A program made the position numbers and the translations under genes. Under the pieces are notes generated by a model, which had not been told where the DNA came from, made no database searches, and was given only the letters and a program-made list of their open reading frames with translations. A stretch of 64,000 bases of DNA from Hippophae tibetana (lineage: Eukaryota > Streptophyta > Magnoliopsida > Rosales > Elaeagnaceae): NCBI GenBank assembly GCA_037013495.1, contig CM072801.1, positions 37,932,001 through 37,996,000 on the forward strand. The letters are read 5' to 3'. Below, one piece after another: positions 25,381 to 38,822 of the stretch. The stretch's first letter is position 1; every line of letters starts with the position of its first letter.

Positions 25381-27277
25381 CGTTGTCCATTTAATTTTCT
25401 ATGCTTTCATAAATAACAAAACACAAAGAAAGAGAGATATTTGTATACCAAGTCTTGTGTTTTTTTTTCAATTTTGTTGTCATTATTTTGTCTTTCGATT
25501 TAATTTCCTAGTGACATTTAAATTCTTTGTACCTTTTTCTTGTTTTATATTTTCTGTGTTCAACCAATCTTTGTTCTTTAAAGAAATAATAGAGTTACTC
25601 CAGTTTGTAGTTTCAAGAAAAACTATGTTATTAATATAGGTTACAACTTTAAACTGTTGTAACTTTGAATTCGTGTATCGAAATGACTATAATAATGTGT
25701 CAAATTGTAGCTCTTTATTTCCCCAAATCACAATGAGAGAATAGTTTAGTTATCGGAATATCTTTAATCAAAATTACTTCGTTTACAATACTTTCAACCT
25801 CTAATAGTTAGGTTGCATCTTATTACGTTGTTTTCTGTTCTTTTTCTTTTGGGTTCCAATTTGATCATCTTAACCTTATTCTAAGCAATTTAATCATTCT
25901 TAATCATTTGAGTTCCTAGGTTGTCCGCCTAAATGTTCCGCATCATTTGGTATCAAACCTTGGTTGCCGAAAATATGTTATCTATCTTCATGTATTTATT
26001 TTTTGAATTTTACATTTAAAAAAACGTTGTCCATTTAATTTTCTATGCTTTCATAAATCACAAAACACAAAGAAAGAGAGATATTTGTATACCAAGTCTT
26101 GTGTTTTCTTTCATTTTGTAGTCATTATTTTGTCTTTCGATTTCATTTCCTTTCGTTCTTTAAATTCTTTGTACCTTTCTCCTTGAAAAAAACAATAGAG
26201 CTACTAATGTTCACAGTTTCAAGAAAAGAATGTTATTAATATGGGTGGCAACTTTAAACTGTTGTAACTTATAATTCGTGCATCGAAATGACTATAATAA
26301 TGTATCAAATTGTAGCTCTTTCAATTCCTAAAAACACAATGAGAGAATAGTTTAGTTATCGGAATATGTTTAATCAAAATTACTTTGTTTACACTACTTT
26401 CCAACCTCTAATAGTTAGGTTGCATCTTATTTCATTGTTTTCGGTTCTTGTTCTTTTTGGTTCCAATTTCATCATCTTAACCTTATTCTATGCAATTTAA
26501 TCATTCTTAATCCTTTGAGTTCCTAGGTTGTCGGCCTAAAGGCTCCGTACCATTTGGTATCAAAGTCTTGGTTGCTAAAAATATGTTATCTATCTTCATA
26601 TATTTATTTTTTGAATTTAACATTTATAAATACTTTGCCCATTGAATTTTCTATGCTTTCATAAGTCACAAATCACAAAGAAAGATAGATATTTGTATAC
26701 CAAGTCTTGTGTTTTTTTTTCAATTTTTTTGTCATTATTTTGTCTTTCGATTTAATTTCCTAGTGACATTTAAATTCTTTGTACCTTTTTCTTGTTTTAT
26801 ATTTTCTGTGTTCAACCAATCTTTGTTCTTTAAAGAAATAATAGAGTTACTCCAGTTCGTAGTTTCAAGAAAAACTATGTTATTAATATGGGTTACAACT
26901 TTAAACTGTTGCAACTTTGAATTCGTTTATCGAAATGACTATAATAATGTGTCAAATTGTAGCTCTTTCAATTCCCCAAAACAAAATGAGAGAATAGTTT
27001 AGTTATCGGAATATCTTTAATCAAAATTACTTCGTTTACAATACTTTCAACCTCTAATAGTTAGGTTGCATCTTATTACGTTGTTTTCTGTTCTTTTTCT
27101 TTTGGGTTCCAATTTGATCATCTTAACCTTATTGTAAGCAATTTAATCATTCTTAATCATTTGAGTTCCTAGGTTGTCCGCCTAAATGTTCCGCATCATT
27201 TGGTATCAAACCTTGGTTGCCGAAAATATGTTATCTATCTTCGTGTATTTATTTTTTGAATTTTACATTTAAAAAAA
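25381..27277 (+). repeat. Three-unit deletion derivative of the HOR (1897 bp)
   Basis: Units at 25381 (partner L), 26025 (S) and 26633. The third unit is a chimera: its left part matches HOR unit 3 (caatttttttgtc) and its right part matches HOR unit 5 ('gtaccttttt', 'gttgcaac', 'cgtttatcg', 'acaaaatgag', 'attgtaagc'). The switch lies between about 26760 and 26784. This is what an unequal crossover between units 3 and 5 would leave, with exactly two monomers lost. Confidence 0.85.
26025..26632 (+). repeat. S-type monomer (608 bp)
   Basis: Short-type unit in the deletion derivative of the HOR. S body and tail-2; it shares 'ccaatttcatcatc' with the next S unit at 27922. Confidence 0.92.
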
Positions 27278-30200
27278 CGTTGTCCATTTAATTTTCTATG
27301 CTTTCATAAATAACAAAACACAAAGAAAGAGAGATATTTGTATACCAAGTCTTGTGTTTTTTTTTCAATTTTGTTGTCATTATTTTGTCTTTCGATTTAA
27401 TTTCCTAGTGACATTTAAATTCTTTGTACCTTTTTCTTGTTTTATATTTTCTGTGTTCAACCAATCTTTGTTCTTTAAAGAAATAATAGAGTTACTCCAG
27501 TTTGTAGTTTCAAGAAAAACTATGTTATTAAAATAGGTTACAACTTTAAACTGTTGTAACTTTGAATTCGTGTATCGAAATGACTATAATAATGTGTCAA
27601 ATTGTAGCTCTTTATTTCCCCAAATCACAATGAGAGAATAGTTTAGTTATCGGAATATCTTTAATCAAAATTACTTCGTTTACAATACTTTCAACCTCTA
27701 ATAGTTAGGTTGCATCTTATTACGTTGTTTTCTGTTCTTTTTCTTTTGGGTTCCAATTTGATCATCTTAACCTTATTCTAAGCAATTTAATCATTCTTAA
27801 TCATTTGAGTTCCTAGGTTGTCCGCCTAAATGTTCCGCATCATTTGGTATCAAACCTTGGTTGCCGAAAATATGTTATCTATCTTCATGTATTTATTTTT
27901 TGAATTTTACATTTAAAAAAACGTTGTCCATTTAATTTTCTATGCTTTCATAAATCACAAAACACAAAGAAAGAGAGATATTTGTATACCAAGTCTTGTG
28001 TTTTCTTTCATTTTGTAGTCATTATTTTGTCTTTCGATTTCATTTCCTTTCGTTCTTTAAATTCTTTGTACCTTTCTCCTTGAAAAAAACAATAGAGCTA
28101 CTAATGTTCACAGTTTCAAGAAAAGAATGTTATTAATATGGGTGGCAACTTTAAACTGTTGTAACTTATAATTCGTGCATCGAAATGACTATAATAATGT
28201 ATCAAATTGTAGCTCTTTCAATTCCTAAAAACACAATGAGAGAATAGTTTAGTTATCGGAATATGTTTAATCAAAATTACTTTGTTTACACTACTTTCCA
28301 ACCTCTAATAGTTAGGTTGCATCTTATTTCATTGTTTTCGGTTCTTGTTCTTTTTGGTTCCAATTTCATCATCTTAACCTTATTCTATGCAATTTAATCA
28401 TTCTTAATCCTTTGAGTTCCTAGGTTGTCGGCCTAAAGGCTCCGTACCATTTGGTATCAAAGTCTTGGTTGCTAAAAATATGTTATCTATCTTCATATAT
28501 TTATTTTTTGAATTTAACATTTATAAATACTTTGCCCATTGAATTTTCTATGCTTTCATAAGTCACAAATCACAAAGAAAGATAGATATTTGTATACCAA
28601 GTCTTGTGTTTTTTTTTCAATTTTTTTGTCATTATTTTGTCTTTCGATTTAATTTCCTAGTGACATTTAAATTCTTTGTACGTTTTTCTTGTTTTATATT
28701 TTCTGTGTTCAACCAATCTTTGTTCTTTAAAGAAATAATAGAGTTACTCCAGTTCGTAGTTTCAAGAAAAACTATGTTATTAATATGGGTTACAACTTTA
28801 AACTGTTGTAACTTTGAATTCGTGTATCGAAATGAATATAATAATGTGTCAAATTGTAGCTCTTTCAATTCCCTAAAACACAATGAGAGAATAGTTTAGT
28901 TATCGGAATATCTTTAATCAAAATTACTTCGTTTACAATACTTTCCAACCTCTAATAGTTAGGTTGCATCTTATTACGTTGTTTTCTGTTCTTTTTCTTT
29001 TGGGTTCCAATTTGATCATCTTAACCTTATTCTAATGAATTTAATCATTCTTAATGATTTGAGTTCCTAGGTTGTCTGCCTATATGTTCCGCATCATTTG
29101 GTATCAAACCTTGGTTGCCGAAAATATGTTATCTATCTTCGTGTATTTATTTTTTGAATTTTACATTTAAAAAAACGTTGTCCATTTAATTTTCTATGCT
29201 TTCATAAATAACAAAACACAAAGAAAGAGAGATATTTGTATACCAAGTCTTGTGTTTTTTTTTTCAATTTTGTTGTCATTATTTTGTCTTTCGATTTAAT
29301 TTCCTAGTGACATTTAAATTCTTTGTACCTTTTTCTTGTTTTATATTTTCTGTGTTCAACCAATCTTTGTTCTTTAAAGAAATAATAGAGTTACTCCAGT
29401 TCGTACTTTCAAGAAAAACTATGTTATTAAAATGGGTTACAACTTTAAACTGTTGTAACTTTGAATTCGTGTATCGAAATGACTATAATAATGTGTCAAA
29501 TTGTAGCTCTTTCAATTCCCCAAAACACAATGAGAGAATAGTTTAGTTATCGGAATATCTTTAATCAAAATTACTTCGTTTACAATACTTTCAACCTCTA
29601 ATAGTTAGGTTGCATCTTATTTCGTTGTTTTCGGTTCTTGTTCTTTTTGGTTCCAATTTGATCATCTTAACCTTATTCTATGCAATTTAATCATTCTAAA
29701 TCCTTTGAGTTCCTAGGTTGTCGGCCTAAAGGCTCCGTACCATTTGGTATCAAAGCCTTGGTTGCTAAAAATATGTTATCTATCTTCATATATTTATTTT
29801 TTGAATTTAACATTTATAAATACTTTGCCCATTGAATTTTCTATGCTTTCATAAGTCACAAATCACAAAGAAAGATAGATATTTGTATACCAAGTCTTGT
29901 GTTTTTTTTTCAATTTTCTTGTCATTATTTTGTCTTTCGATTTAATTTCTTAGTGACATTTAAATTCTTTGTACCTATTTCTTGTTTTATATTTTCTGTG
30001 TTCAACCAATCTTTGTTCTTTAAAGAAATAATAGAGTTACTCCAGTTCGTAGTTTCAAGAAAAACTATGTTATTAATATGGGTTACAACTTTAAACTGTT
30101 GCAACTTTGAATTCGTTTATCGAAATGACTATAATAATGTGTCAAATTGTAGCTCTTTCAATTCCCCAAAACAAAATGAGAGAATAGTTCAGTTATCGGA

Positions 30201-30467
30201 ATATCTTTAATCAAAATTACTTCGTTTACAATACTTTCAACCTCTAATAGTTAGGTTGCATCTTATTACATTGTTTTCTGTTCTTTTTCTTTTGGGTTCC
30301 AATTTGATCATCTTAACCTTATTGTAAGCAATTTAATCATTCTTAATCATTTGAGTTCCTAGGTTGTCCGCCTAAATGTTCCGCATCATTTGGTATCAAA
30401 CCTTGGTTGCCGAAAATATGTTATCTATCTTCGTGTATTTATTTTTTGAATTTTACATTTAAAAAAA
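27278..30467 (+). repeat. Five-unit HOR containing one S unit, later full copy (3190 bp)
   Basis: Units at 27278 (partner L), 27922 (S), 28530, 29176 and 29823 repeat the complete order. The first two units are close copies of 25381 and 26025 at an offset of 1897 bp, including 'ccagtttgtagtttc' in the partner unit. Confidence 0.9.
27922..28529 (+). repeat. S-type monomer (608 bp)
   Basis: Short-type unit only 1897 bp after the previous S unit, the closest S-to-S spacing after the left edge. S body and tail-2. Confidence 0.92.
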
Positions 30468-33053
30468 CGTTGTCCATTTAATTTTCTATGCTTTCATAAA
30501 TAACAAAACACAAAGAAAGAGAGATATTTGTATACCAAGTCTTGTGTTTTTTTTTTCAATTTTGTTGTCATTATTTTGTCTTTCGATTTAATTTCCTAGT
30601 GACATTTAAATTCTTTGTACCTTTCTCTTGTTTTATATTTTCTGTGTTCAACCAATCTTTGTTCTTTAAAGAAATAATAGAGTTACTCCAGTTCGTAGTT
30701 TCAAGAAAAACTATGTTATTAATATGGGTTACAACTTTAAACTGTTGTAACTTTGAATTCGTGTATCGAAATGACTATAATAATGTGTCAAATTGTAGCT
30801 CTTTCAATTCCCCAAAACACAATGAGAGAATAGTTTAGTTATCGGAATATCTTTAATCAAAATTACTTCGTTTACAATACTTTCCAACCTCTAATAGTTA
30901 GGTTGCATCTTATTACGTTGTTTTCTGTTCTTTTTCTTTTGGGTTCCAATTTGATCATCTTAACCTTATTCTAATGAATTTAATCATTCTTAATCATTTG
31001 AGTTCCTAGGTTGTCCGCCTAAATGTTCCGCATCATTTGGTATCAAACCTTGGTTGCCGAAAATATGTTATCTATCTTCATGTATTTATTTTTTGAATTT
31101 TACATTTAAAAAAACGTTGTCCATTTAATTTTCTATGCTTTCATAAATAACAAAACACAAAGAAAGAGAGATATTTGTATACCAAGTCTTGTGTTTTTTT
31201 TTCAATTTTGTTGTCATTATTTTGTCTTTCGATTTAATTTCCTAGTGACATTTAAATTCTTTGTACCTTTTTCTTGTTTTATATTTTCTGTGTTCAACCA
31301 ATATTTGTTCTTTAAAGAAATAATAGAGTTACTCCAGTTCGTAGTTTCAAGAAAAACTATGTTTTTAATATGGGTTACAACTTTAAACTGTTGTAACTTT
31401 GAATTCGTGTATCGAAATGACTATAATAATGTGTCAAATTGTAGCTCTTTCAATTCCCCAAAACACAATGAGAGAATAGTTTAGTTATCGGAATATCTTT
31501 AATCAAAATTACTTCGTTTACAATACTTTCAACCTCTAATAGTTAGGTTGCATCTTATTTCGTTGTTTTCGGTTCTTGTTCTTTTTGGTTCCAATTTCAT
31601 CATCTTAACCTTATTCTATGCAATTTAATCATTCTTAATCCTTTGAGTTCCTAGGTTGTCGGCCTAAAGGCTCCGTACCATTTGGTATCAAAGCCTTGGT
31701 TGCTGAAAATATGTTTTCTATCTTCATATATTTATTTTTTGAATTTAACATTTATAAATACTTTGCCCATTGAATTTTCTATGCTTTCATAAGTCACAAA
31801 TCACAAAGAAAGATAGATATTTGTATACCAAGTCTTGTGTTTTTTTTTCAATTTTGTTGTCGTTATTTTGTCTTTCGATTTAATTTCCTAGTGACTTTTA
31901 AATTCTTTGTACCTTTTTCTTGTTTTATATTTTCTGTGTTCAACCAATCTTTGTTCTTTAAAGAAATAATAGAGTTACTCCAGTTCGTAGTTTCAAGAAA
32001 AACTATGTTATTAATATGGGTTACAACTTTAAACTGTTGTAACTTTGAATTCGTGTATCGAAATGACTATAATAATGTGTCAAATTGTAGCTCTTTCAAT
32101 TCCCCAAAACACAATGAGAGAATAGTTTAGTTATCGGAATATCTTTAATCAAAATTACTTCGTTTACAATACTTTCCAACCTCTAATAGTTAGGTTGCAT
32201 CTTATTACGTTGTTTTCTGTTCTTTTTCTTTTGGGTTCCAATTTGATCATCTTAACCTTATTCTAAGCAATTTAATCATTCTTAATCATTTGAGTTCCTA
32301 GGTTGTCCGCCTAAATGTTCCGCATCATTTGGTATCAAAGCCTTGTTTGCTAAAAATATGTTATCTATCTTCAAATATTTATTTTTTGAATTTAACATTT
32401 ATAAATACTTTGCCCATTGAATTTTCTATGCTTTCATAAGTCACAAATCACAAAGAAAGATAGATATTTGTATACCAAGTCTTGTGTTTTTTTTTCAATT
32501 TTGTTGTCATTATTTTGTCCTTCGATTTAATTTCCTAGTGACATTTAAATTCTTTGTACCTTTTTCTTGTTTTATATTTTCTGTGTTCAACCAATCTTTG
32601 TTCTTTAAAGAAATAATAGAGTTACTCCAGTTCGTAATTTCAAGAAAAACTATGTTATTAATATGGGTTACAACTTTAAACTGTTGTAACTTTGAATTCG
32701 TGTATCGAAATGACTATAATAATGTGTCAAATTGTAGCTCTTTCAATTCCCCAAAACACAATGAGAGAATAGTTTAGTTATCGGAATATCTTTAATCAAA
32801 ATTACTTCGTTTACAATACTTTCCAACCTCTAATAGTTAGGTTGCATCTTATTACGTTGTTTTCTATTCTTTTTCTTTTGGGTTTCAATTTGATCATCTT
32901 AACCTTATTCTAAGCAATTTAATCATTCCTAATCATTTGAGTTCCTAGGTTGTCCGCCTAAATGTTCCGCATCATTTGGTATCAAACCTTGGTTGCCGAA
33001 AATATGTTATCTATCTTCATGTATTTATTTTTTGAATTTTACATTTAAAAAAA
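30468..33053 (+). repeat. Mixed L-monomer run
   Basis: Units at 30468, 31115, 31761 and 32408. The 32408 unit carries 'gtccttcgattt', 'gtaatttc', 'ctattc' and 'cattcctaatc', the same set as the 11926 and 16411 units, so part of this run is related to the blocks at 11-17 kb. The tail ending near 31730 has the 'gctgaaaatatgttttc' variant also seen near 11230 and 15070. Confidence 0.82.
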
Positions 33054-36000
33054 AGTTGTCCATTTAATTTTCTATGCTTTCATAAATAACAAAACACAAA
33101 GAAAGAGAGATATTTGTATACCAAGTCTTGTGTTTTTTTTTTCAATTTTGTTGTCATTATTTTGTCTTTCGATTTAATTTCCGAGTGACATTTAAATTCT
33201 TTGTACCTTTTTCTTGTTTTATATTTTCTGTGTTCAACCAATCTTTGTTCTTTAAAGAAATAATAGAGTTACTCCAGTTCGTAGTTTCAAGAAAAACTAT
33301 GTTATTAATATAGGTTACAACTTTAAACTGTTGTAACTTTGAATTCGTGTATCGAAATGACTATAATAATGTGTCAAATTGTAGCTCTTTATTTCCCCAA
33401 ATCACAATGAGAGAATAGTTTAGTTATCGGAATATCTTTAATCAAAATTACTTCGTTTACAATACTTTCAACCTCTAATAGTTAGGTTGCATCTTATTAC
33501 GTTGTTTTCTGTTCTTTTTCTTTTGGGTTCCAATTTGATCATCTTAACCTTATTCTAAGCAATTTAATCATTCTTAATCATTTGAGTTCCTAGGTTGTCC
33601 GCCTAAATGTTCCGCATCATTTGGTATCAAACCTTGGTTGCCGACAATATATTATCTATCTTCATGTATTTATTTTTTGAATTTTACATTTAAAAAAACG
33701 TTGTCCATTTAATTTTCTATGCTTTCATAAAAAACAAAACACAAAGAAAGAGAGATATTTGTATACCAAGTCTTGTGTTTTTTTTTCAATTTTGTTGTCA
33801 TTATTTTGTCTTTCGATTTAATTTCCTAGTGACATTTAAATTCTTTGTACCTTTTTCTTGTTTTATATTTTCTGTGTTCAACCAATCTTTGTTGTTTAAA
33901 GAAATAATAGAGTTACTCGAGTTCGTAGTTTCAAGAAAAACTATGTTATTAATACAGGTTACAACTTTAAACTGTTGTAACTTTGAATTCGTGTATCGAA
34001 ATGACTATAATAATGTGTCAAATTGTAGCTCTTTATTTCCCCAAATCACAATGAGAGAATAGTTTAGTTATCGGAATATCTTTAATCAAAATTACTTCGT
34101 TTACAATACTTTCAACCTCTAATAGTTAGGTTGCATCTTATTACGTTGTTTTCTGTTCTTTTTCTTTTGGGTTCCAATTTGATCATCTTAACCTTATTCT
34201 AAGCAATTTAATCATTCTTAATCATTTGAGTTCCTAGGTTGTCCGCCTAAATGTTCCGCATCATTTGGTATCAAACCTTGGTTGCCGAAAATATGTTATC
34301 TATCTTCGTGTATTTATTTTTTGAATTTTACATTTAAAAAAACGTTGTCCATTTAATTTTCTATGCTTTCATAAATAACAAAACACAAAGAAAGAGAGAT
34401 ATTTGTATACCAAGTCTTGTGTTTTTTTTTCAATTTTGTTGTCATTATTTTGTCTTTCGATTTAATTTCCTAGTGACATTTAAATTCTTTGTACCTTTTT
34501 CTTGTTTTATATTTTCTGTGTTCAACCAATCTTTGTTCTTTAAAGAAATAATAGAGTTACTCCAGTTCGTACTTTCAAGAAAAACTATGTTATTAAAATG
34601 GGTTACAACTTTAAACTGTTGTAACTTTGAATTCGTGTATCGAAATGACTATAATAATGTGTCAAATTGTAGCTCTTTCAATTCCCCAAAACACAATGAG
34701 AGAATAGTTTAGTTATCGGAATATCTTTAATCAAAATTACTTCGTTTACAATACTTTCCAACCTCTAATAGTTAGGTTGCATCTTATTACGTTGTTTTCT
34801 GTTCTTTTTCTTTTGGGTTCCAATTTGATCATCTTAACCTTATTCTAATGAATTTAATCATTCTTAATCATTTGAGTTCCTAGGTTGTCTGCCTAAATGT
34901 TCCGCATCATTTGGTATCAAACCTTGGTTGCCGAAAATATGTTATCTATCTTCATGTATTTATTTTTTGAATTTTACATTTAAAAAAACGTTGTCCATTT
35001 AATTTTCTATGCTTTCATAAAAAACAAAACACAAAGAAAGAGAGATATTTGTATACCAAGTCTTGTGTTTTTTTTTTCAATTTTGTTGTCATTATTTTGT
35101 CTTTCGATTTAATTTCCTAGTGACATTTAAATTCTTTGTACCTTTTTCTTGTTTTATATTTTCTGTGTTCAACCAATCTTTGTTGTTTAAAGAAATAATA
35201 GAGTTACTCGAGTTCGTAGTTTCAAGAAAAACTCTGTTATTAATATAGGTTACAACTTTAAACTGTTGTAACTTTGAATTCGTGTATCGAAATGACTATA
35301 ATAATGTGTCAAATTGTAGCTCTTTATTTCCCCAAATCACAATGAGAGAATAGTTTAGTTATCGGAATATCTTTAATCAAAATTACTTCGTTTACAATAC
35401 TTTCAACCTCTAATAGTTAGGTTGCATCTTATTACGTTGTTTTCTGTTCTTTTTCTTTTGGGTTCCAATTTGATCATCTTAACCTTATTCTAAGCAATTT
35501 AATCATTCTTAATCATTTGAGTTCCTAGGTTGTCCGCCTAAATGTTCCGCATCATTTGGTATCAAACCTTGGTTGCCGAAAATATGTTATCTATCTTCAG
35601 GTATTTATTTTTTGAATTTTACATTTAAAAAAACGTTGTCCATTTAATTTTCTATGCTTTCATAAATCACAAAACACAAAGAAAGAGAGATATTTGTATA
35701 CCAAGTCTTGTGTTTTCTTTCATTTTGTAGTCATTATTTTGTCTTTCGATTTCATTTCCTTTCGTTCTTTAAATTCTTTGTACCTTTCTCCTTGAAAAAA
35801 ACAATAGAGCTACTAATGTTCACAGTTTCAAGAAAAGAATGTTATTAATATGGGTGGCAACTTTAAACTGTTGTAACTTATAATTCGTGCATCGAAATGA
35901 CTATAATAATGTATCAAATTGTAGCTCTTTCAATTCCTAAAAACACAATGAGAGAATAGTTTAGTTATCGGAATATCTTTAATCAAAATTATTTCGTTTA

Positions 36001-36886
36001 CAATACTTTCAACCTCTAATAGTTAGGTTGCATCTTATTTCGTTGTTTTCGGTTCTTGTTCTTTTTGGTTCCAATTTGATCATCTTAACCTTATTCTATG
36101 CAATTTAATCATTCTAAATCCTTTGAGTTCCTAGGTTGTCGGCCTAAAGGCTCCGTACCATTTGGTATCAAAGCCTTGGTTGCTAAAAATATGTTATCTA
36201 TCTTCATATATTTATTTTTTGAATTTAACATTTATAAATACTTTGCCCATTGAATTTTCTATGCTTTCATAAGTCACAAATCACAAAGAAAGATAGATAT
36301 TTGTATACCAAGTCTTGTGTTTTTTTTTCAATTTTTTTGTCATTATTTTGTCTTTCGATTTAATTTCCTAGTGACATTTAAATTCTTTGTACGTTTTTCT
36401 TGCTTTATATTTTCTGTGTTCAACCAAACTTTGTTCTTTAAAGAAATAATAGAGTTACTCCAGTTCGTACTTTCAAGAAAAACTATGTTATTAATATGGG
36501 TTACAACTTTAAACTGTTGTAACTTTGAATTCGTGTATCGAAATGACTATAATAATGTGTCAAATTGTAGCTCTTTCAATTCCCCAAAACACAATGAGAG
36601 AATAGTTTAGTTATCGGAATATCTTTAATCAAAATTACTTCGTTTACAATACTTTCCAACCTCTAATAGTTAGGTTGCATCTTATTACGTTGTTTTCTAT
36701 TCTTTTTCTTTTGGGTTTCAATTTGATCATCTTAACCTTATTCTAAGCAATTTAATCATTCCTAATCATTTGAGTTCCTAGGTTGTCCGCCTAAATGTTC
36801 CGCATCATTTGGTATCAAACCTTGGTTGCCGAAAATATGTTATCTATCTTCTTGTATTTATTTTTTGAATTTTACATTTAAAAAAA
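33054..36886 (+). repeat. Six-unit HOR containing one S unit, copy 1 (3833 bp)
   Basis: Units at 33054, 33699, 34343, 34989, 35634 (S) and 36241. Diagnostic variants are 'gccgacaatatattatc' at about 33640, 'cataaaaaacaaaacac', and 'tttgttgtttaaag' with 'actcgagttcg' in units 33699 and 34989. The first of these recurs at about 37473, an offset of 3833 bp. Confidence 0.88.
35634..36240 (+). repeat. Chimeric S-type monomer (607 bp)
   Basis: The left part is a normal S body (ggtggcaac, cttataattcg, aattcctaaaaacac). From about 35970 on it switches to L sequence ('gaatatctttaatc', 'ttatttcgtttacaatac', 'attctaaatcc') that matches the tail of units such as 38176 and 40115. The switch point lies between about 35940 and 35980. 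Confidence 0.88.
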
Positions 36887-38822
36887 AGTTGTCCATTTAA
36901 TTTTCTATGCTTTCATAAATAACAAAACACAAAGAAAGAGAGATATTTGTATACCAAGTCTTGTGTTTTTTTTTTCAATTTTGTTGTCATTATTTTGTCT
37001 TTCGATTTAATTTCCTAGTGACATTTAAATTCTTTGTACCTTTTTCTTGTTTTATATTTTCTGTGTTCAACCAATCTTTGTTCTTTAAAGAAATAATAGA
37101 GTTACTCCAGTTCGTAGTTTCAAGAAAAACTATGTTATTAATATAGGTTACAACTTTAAACTGTTGTAACTTTGAATTCGTGTATCGAAATGACTATAAT
37201 AATGTGTCAAATTGTAGCTCTTTATTTCCCCAAATCACAATGAGAGAATAGTTTAGTTATCGGAATATCTTTAATCAAAATTACTTCGTTTACAATACTT
37301 TCAACCTCTAATAGTTAGGTTGCATCTTATTACGTTGTTTTCTGTTCTTTTTCTTTTGGGTTCCAATTTGATCATCTTAACCTTATTCTAAGCAATTTAA
37401 TCATTCTTAATCATTTGAGTTCCTAGGTTGTCCGCCTAAATGTTCCGCATCATTTGGTATCAAACCTTGGTTGCCGACAATATATTATCTATCTTCATGT
37501 ATTTATTTTTTGAATTTTACATTTAAAAAAACGTTGTCCATTTAATTTTCTATGCTTTCATAAAAAACAAAACACAAAGAAAGAGAGATATTTGTATACC
37601 AAGTCTTGTGTTTTTTTTTCAATTTTGTTGTCATTATTTTGTCTTTCGATTTAATTTCCTAGTGACATTTAAATTCTTTGTACCTTTTTCTTGTTTTATA
37701 TTTTCTGTGTTCAACCAATCTTTGTTGTTTAAAGAAATAATAGAGTTACTCGAGTTCGTAGTTTCAAGAAAAACTATGTTATTAATACAGGTTACAACTT
37801 TAAACTGTTGTAACTTTGAATTCGTGTATCGAAATGACTATAATAATGTGTCAAATTGTAGCTCTTTATTTCCCCAAATCACAATGAGAGAATAGTTTAG
37901 TTATCGGAATATCTTTAATCAAAATTACTTCGTTTACAATACTTTCAACCTCTAATAGTTAGGTTGCATCTTATTACGTTGTTTTCTGTTCTTTTTCTTT
38001 TGGGTTCCAATTTGATCATCTTAACCTTATTCTAATGAATTTAATCATTCTTAATGATTTGAGTTCCTAGGTTGTCTGCCTATATGTTCCGCATCATTTG
38101 GTATCAAACCTTGGTTGCCGAAAATATGTTATCTATATTCGTGTATTTATTTTTTGAATTTTACATTTAAAAAAACGTTGTCCATTTAATTTTCTATGCT
38201 TTCATAAATAACAAAACACAACGAAAGAGAGATATTTGTATACCAAGTCTTGTGTTTTTTTTTTCAATTTTGTTGTCATTATTTTGTCTTTCGATTTAAT
38301 TTCCTAGTGACATTTAAATTCTTTGTACCTTTTTCTTGTTTTATATTTTCTGTGTTCAACCAATCTTTGTTCTTTAAAGAAATAATAGAGTTACTCCAGT
38401 TCGTACTTTCAAGAAAAACTATGTTATTAAAATGGGTTACAACTTTAAACTGTTGTAACTTTGAATTCGTGTATCGAAATGACTATAATAATGTGTCAAA
38501 TTGTAGCTCTTTCAATTCCCCAAAACACAATGAGAGAATAGTTTAGTTATCGGAATATCTTTAATCAAAATTATTTCGTTTACAATACTTTCAACCTCTA
38601 ATAGTTAGGTTGCATCTTATTTCGTTGTTTTCGGTTCTTGTTCTTTTTGGTTCCAATTTGATCATCTTAACCTTATTCTATGCAATTTAATCATTCTAAA
38701 TCCTTTGAGTTCCTAGTTTGTCGGCCTAAAGGCTCCGTACCATTTGGTATCAAAGCCTTGGTTGCTAAAAATATGTTATCTATCTTCATATATTTATTTT
38801 TTGAATTTAACATTTATAAATA
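36887..38822 (+). repeat. Six-unit HOR, partial copy 2
   Basis: Units at 36887, 37532 and 38176 match 33054, 33699 and 34343 at an offset of about 3833 bp, with the same 'gccgacaatatatt' and 'actcgagttcg' variants. The next unit (38823) belongs to the following block, so the copy is cut after three units. Confidence 0.87.
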
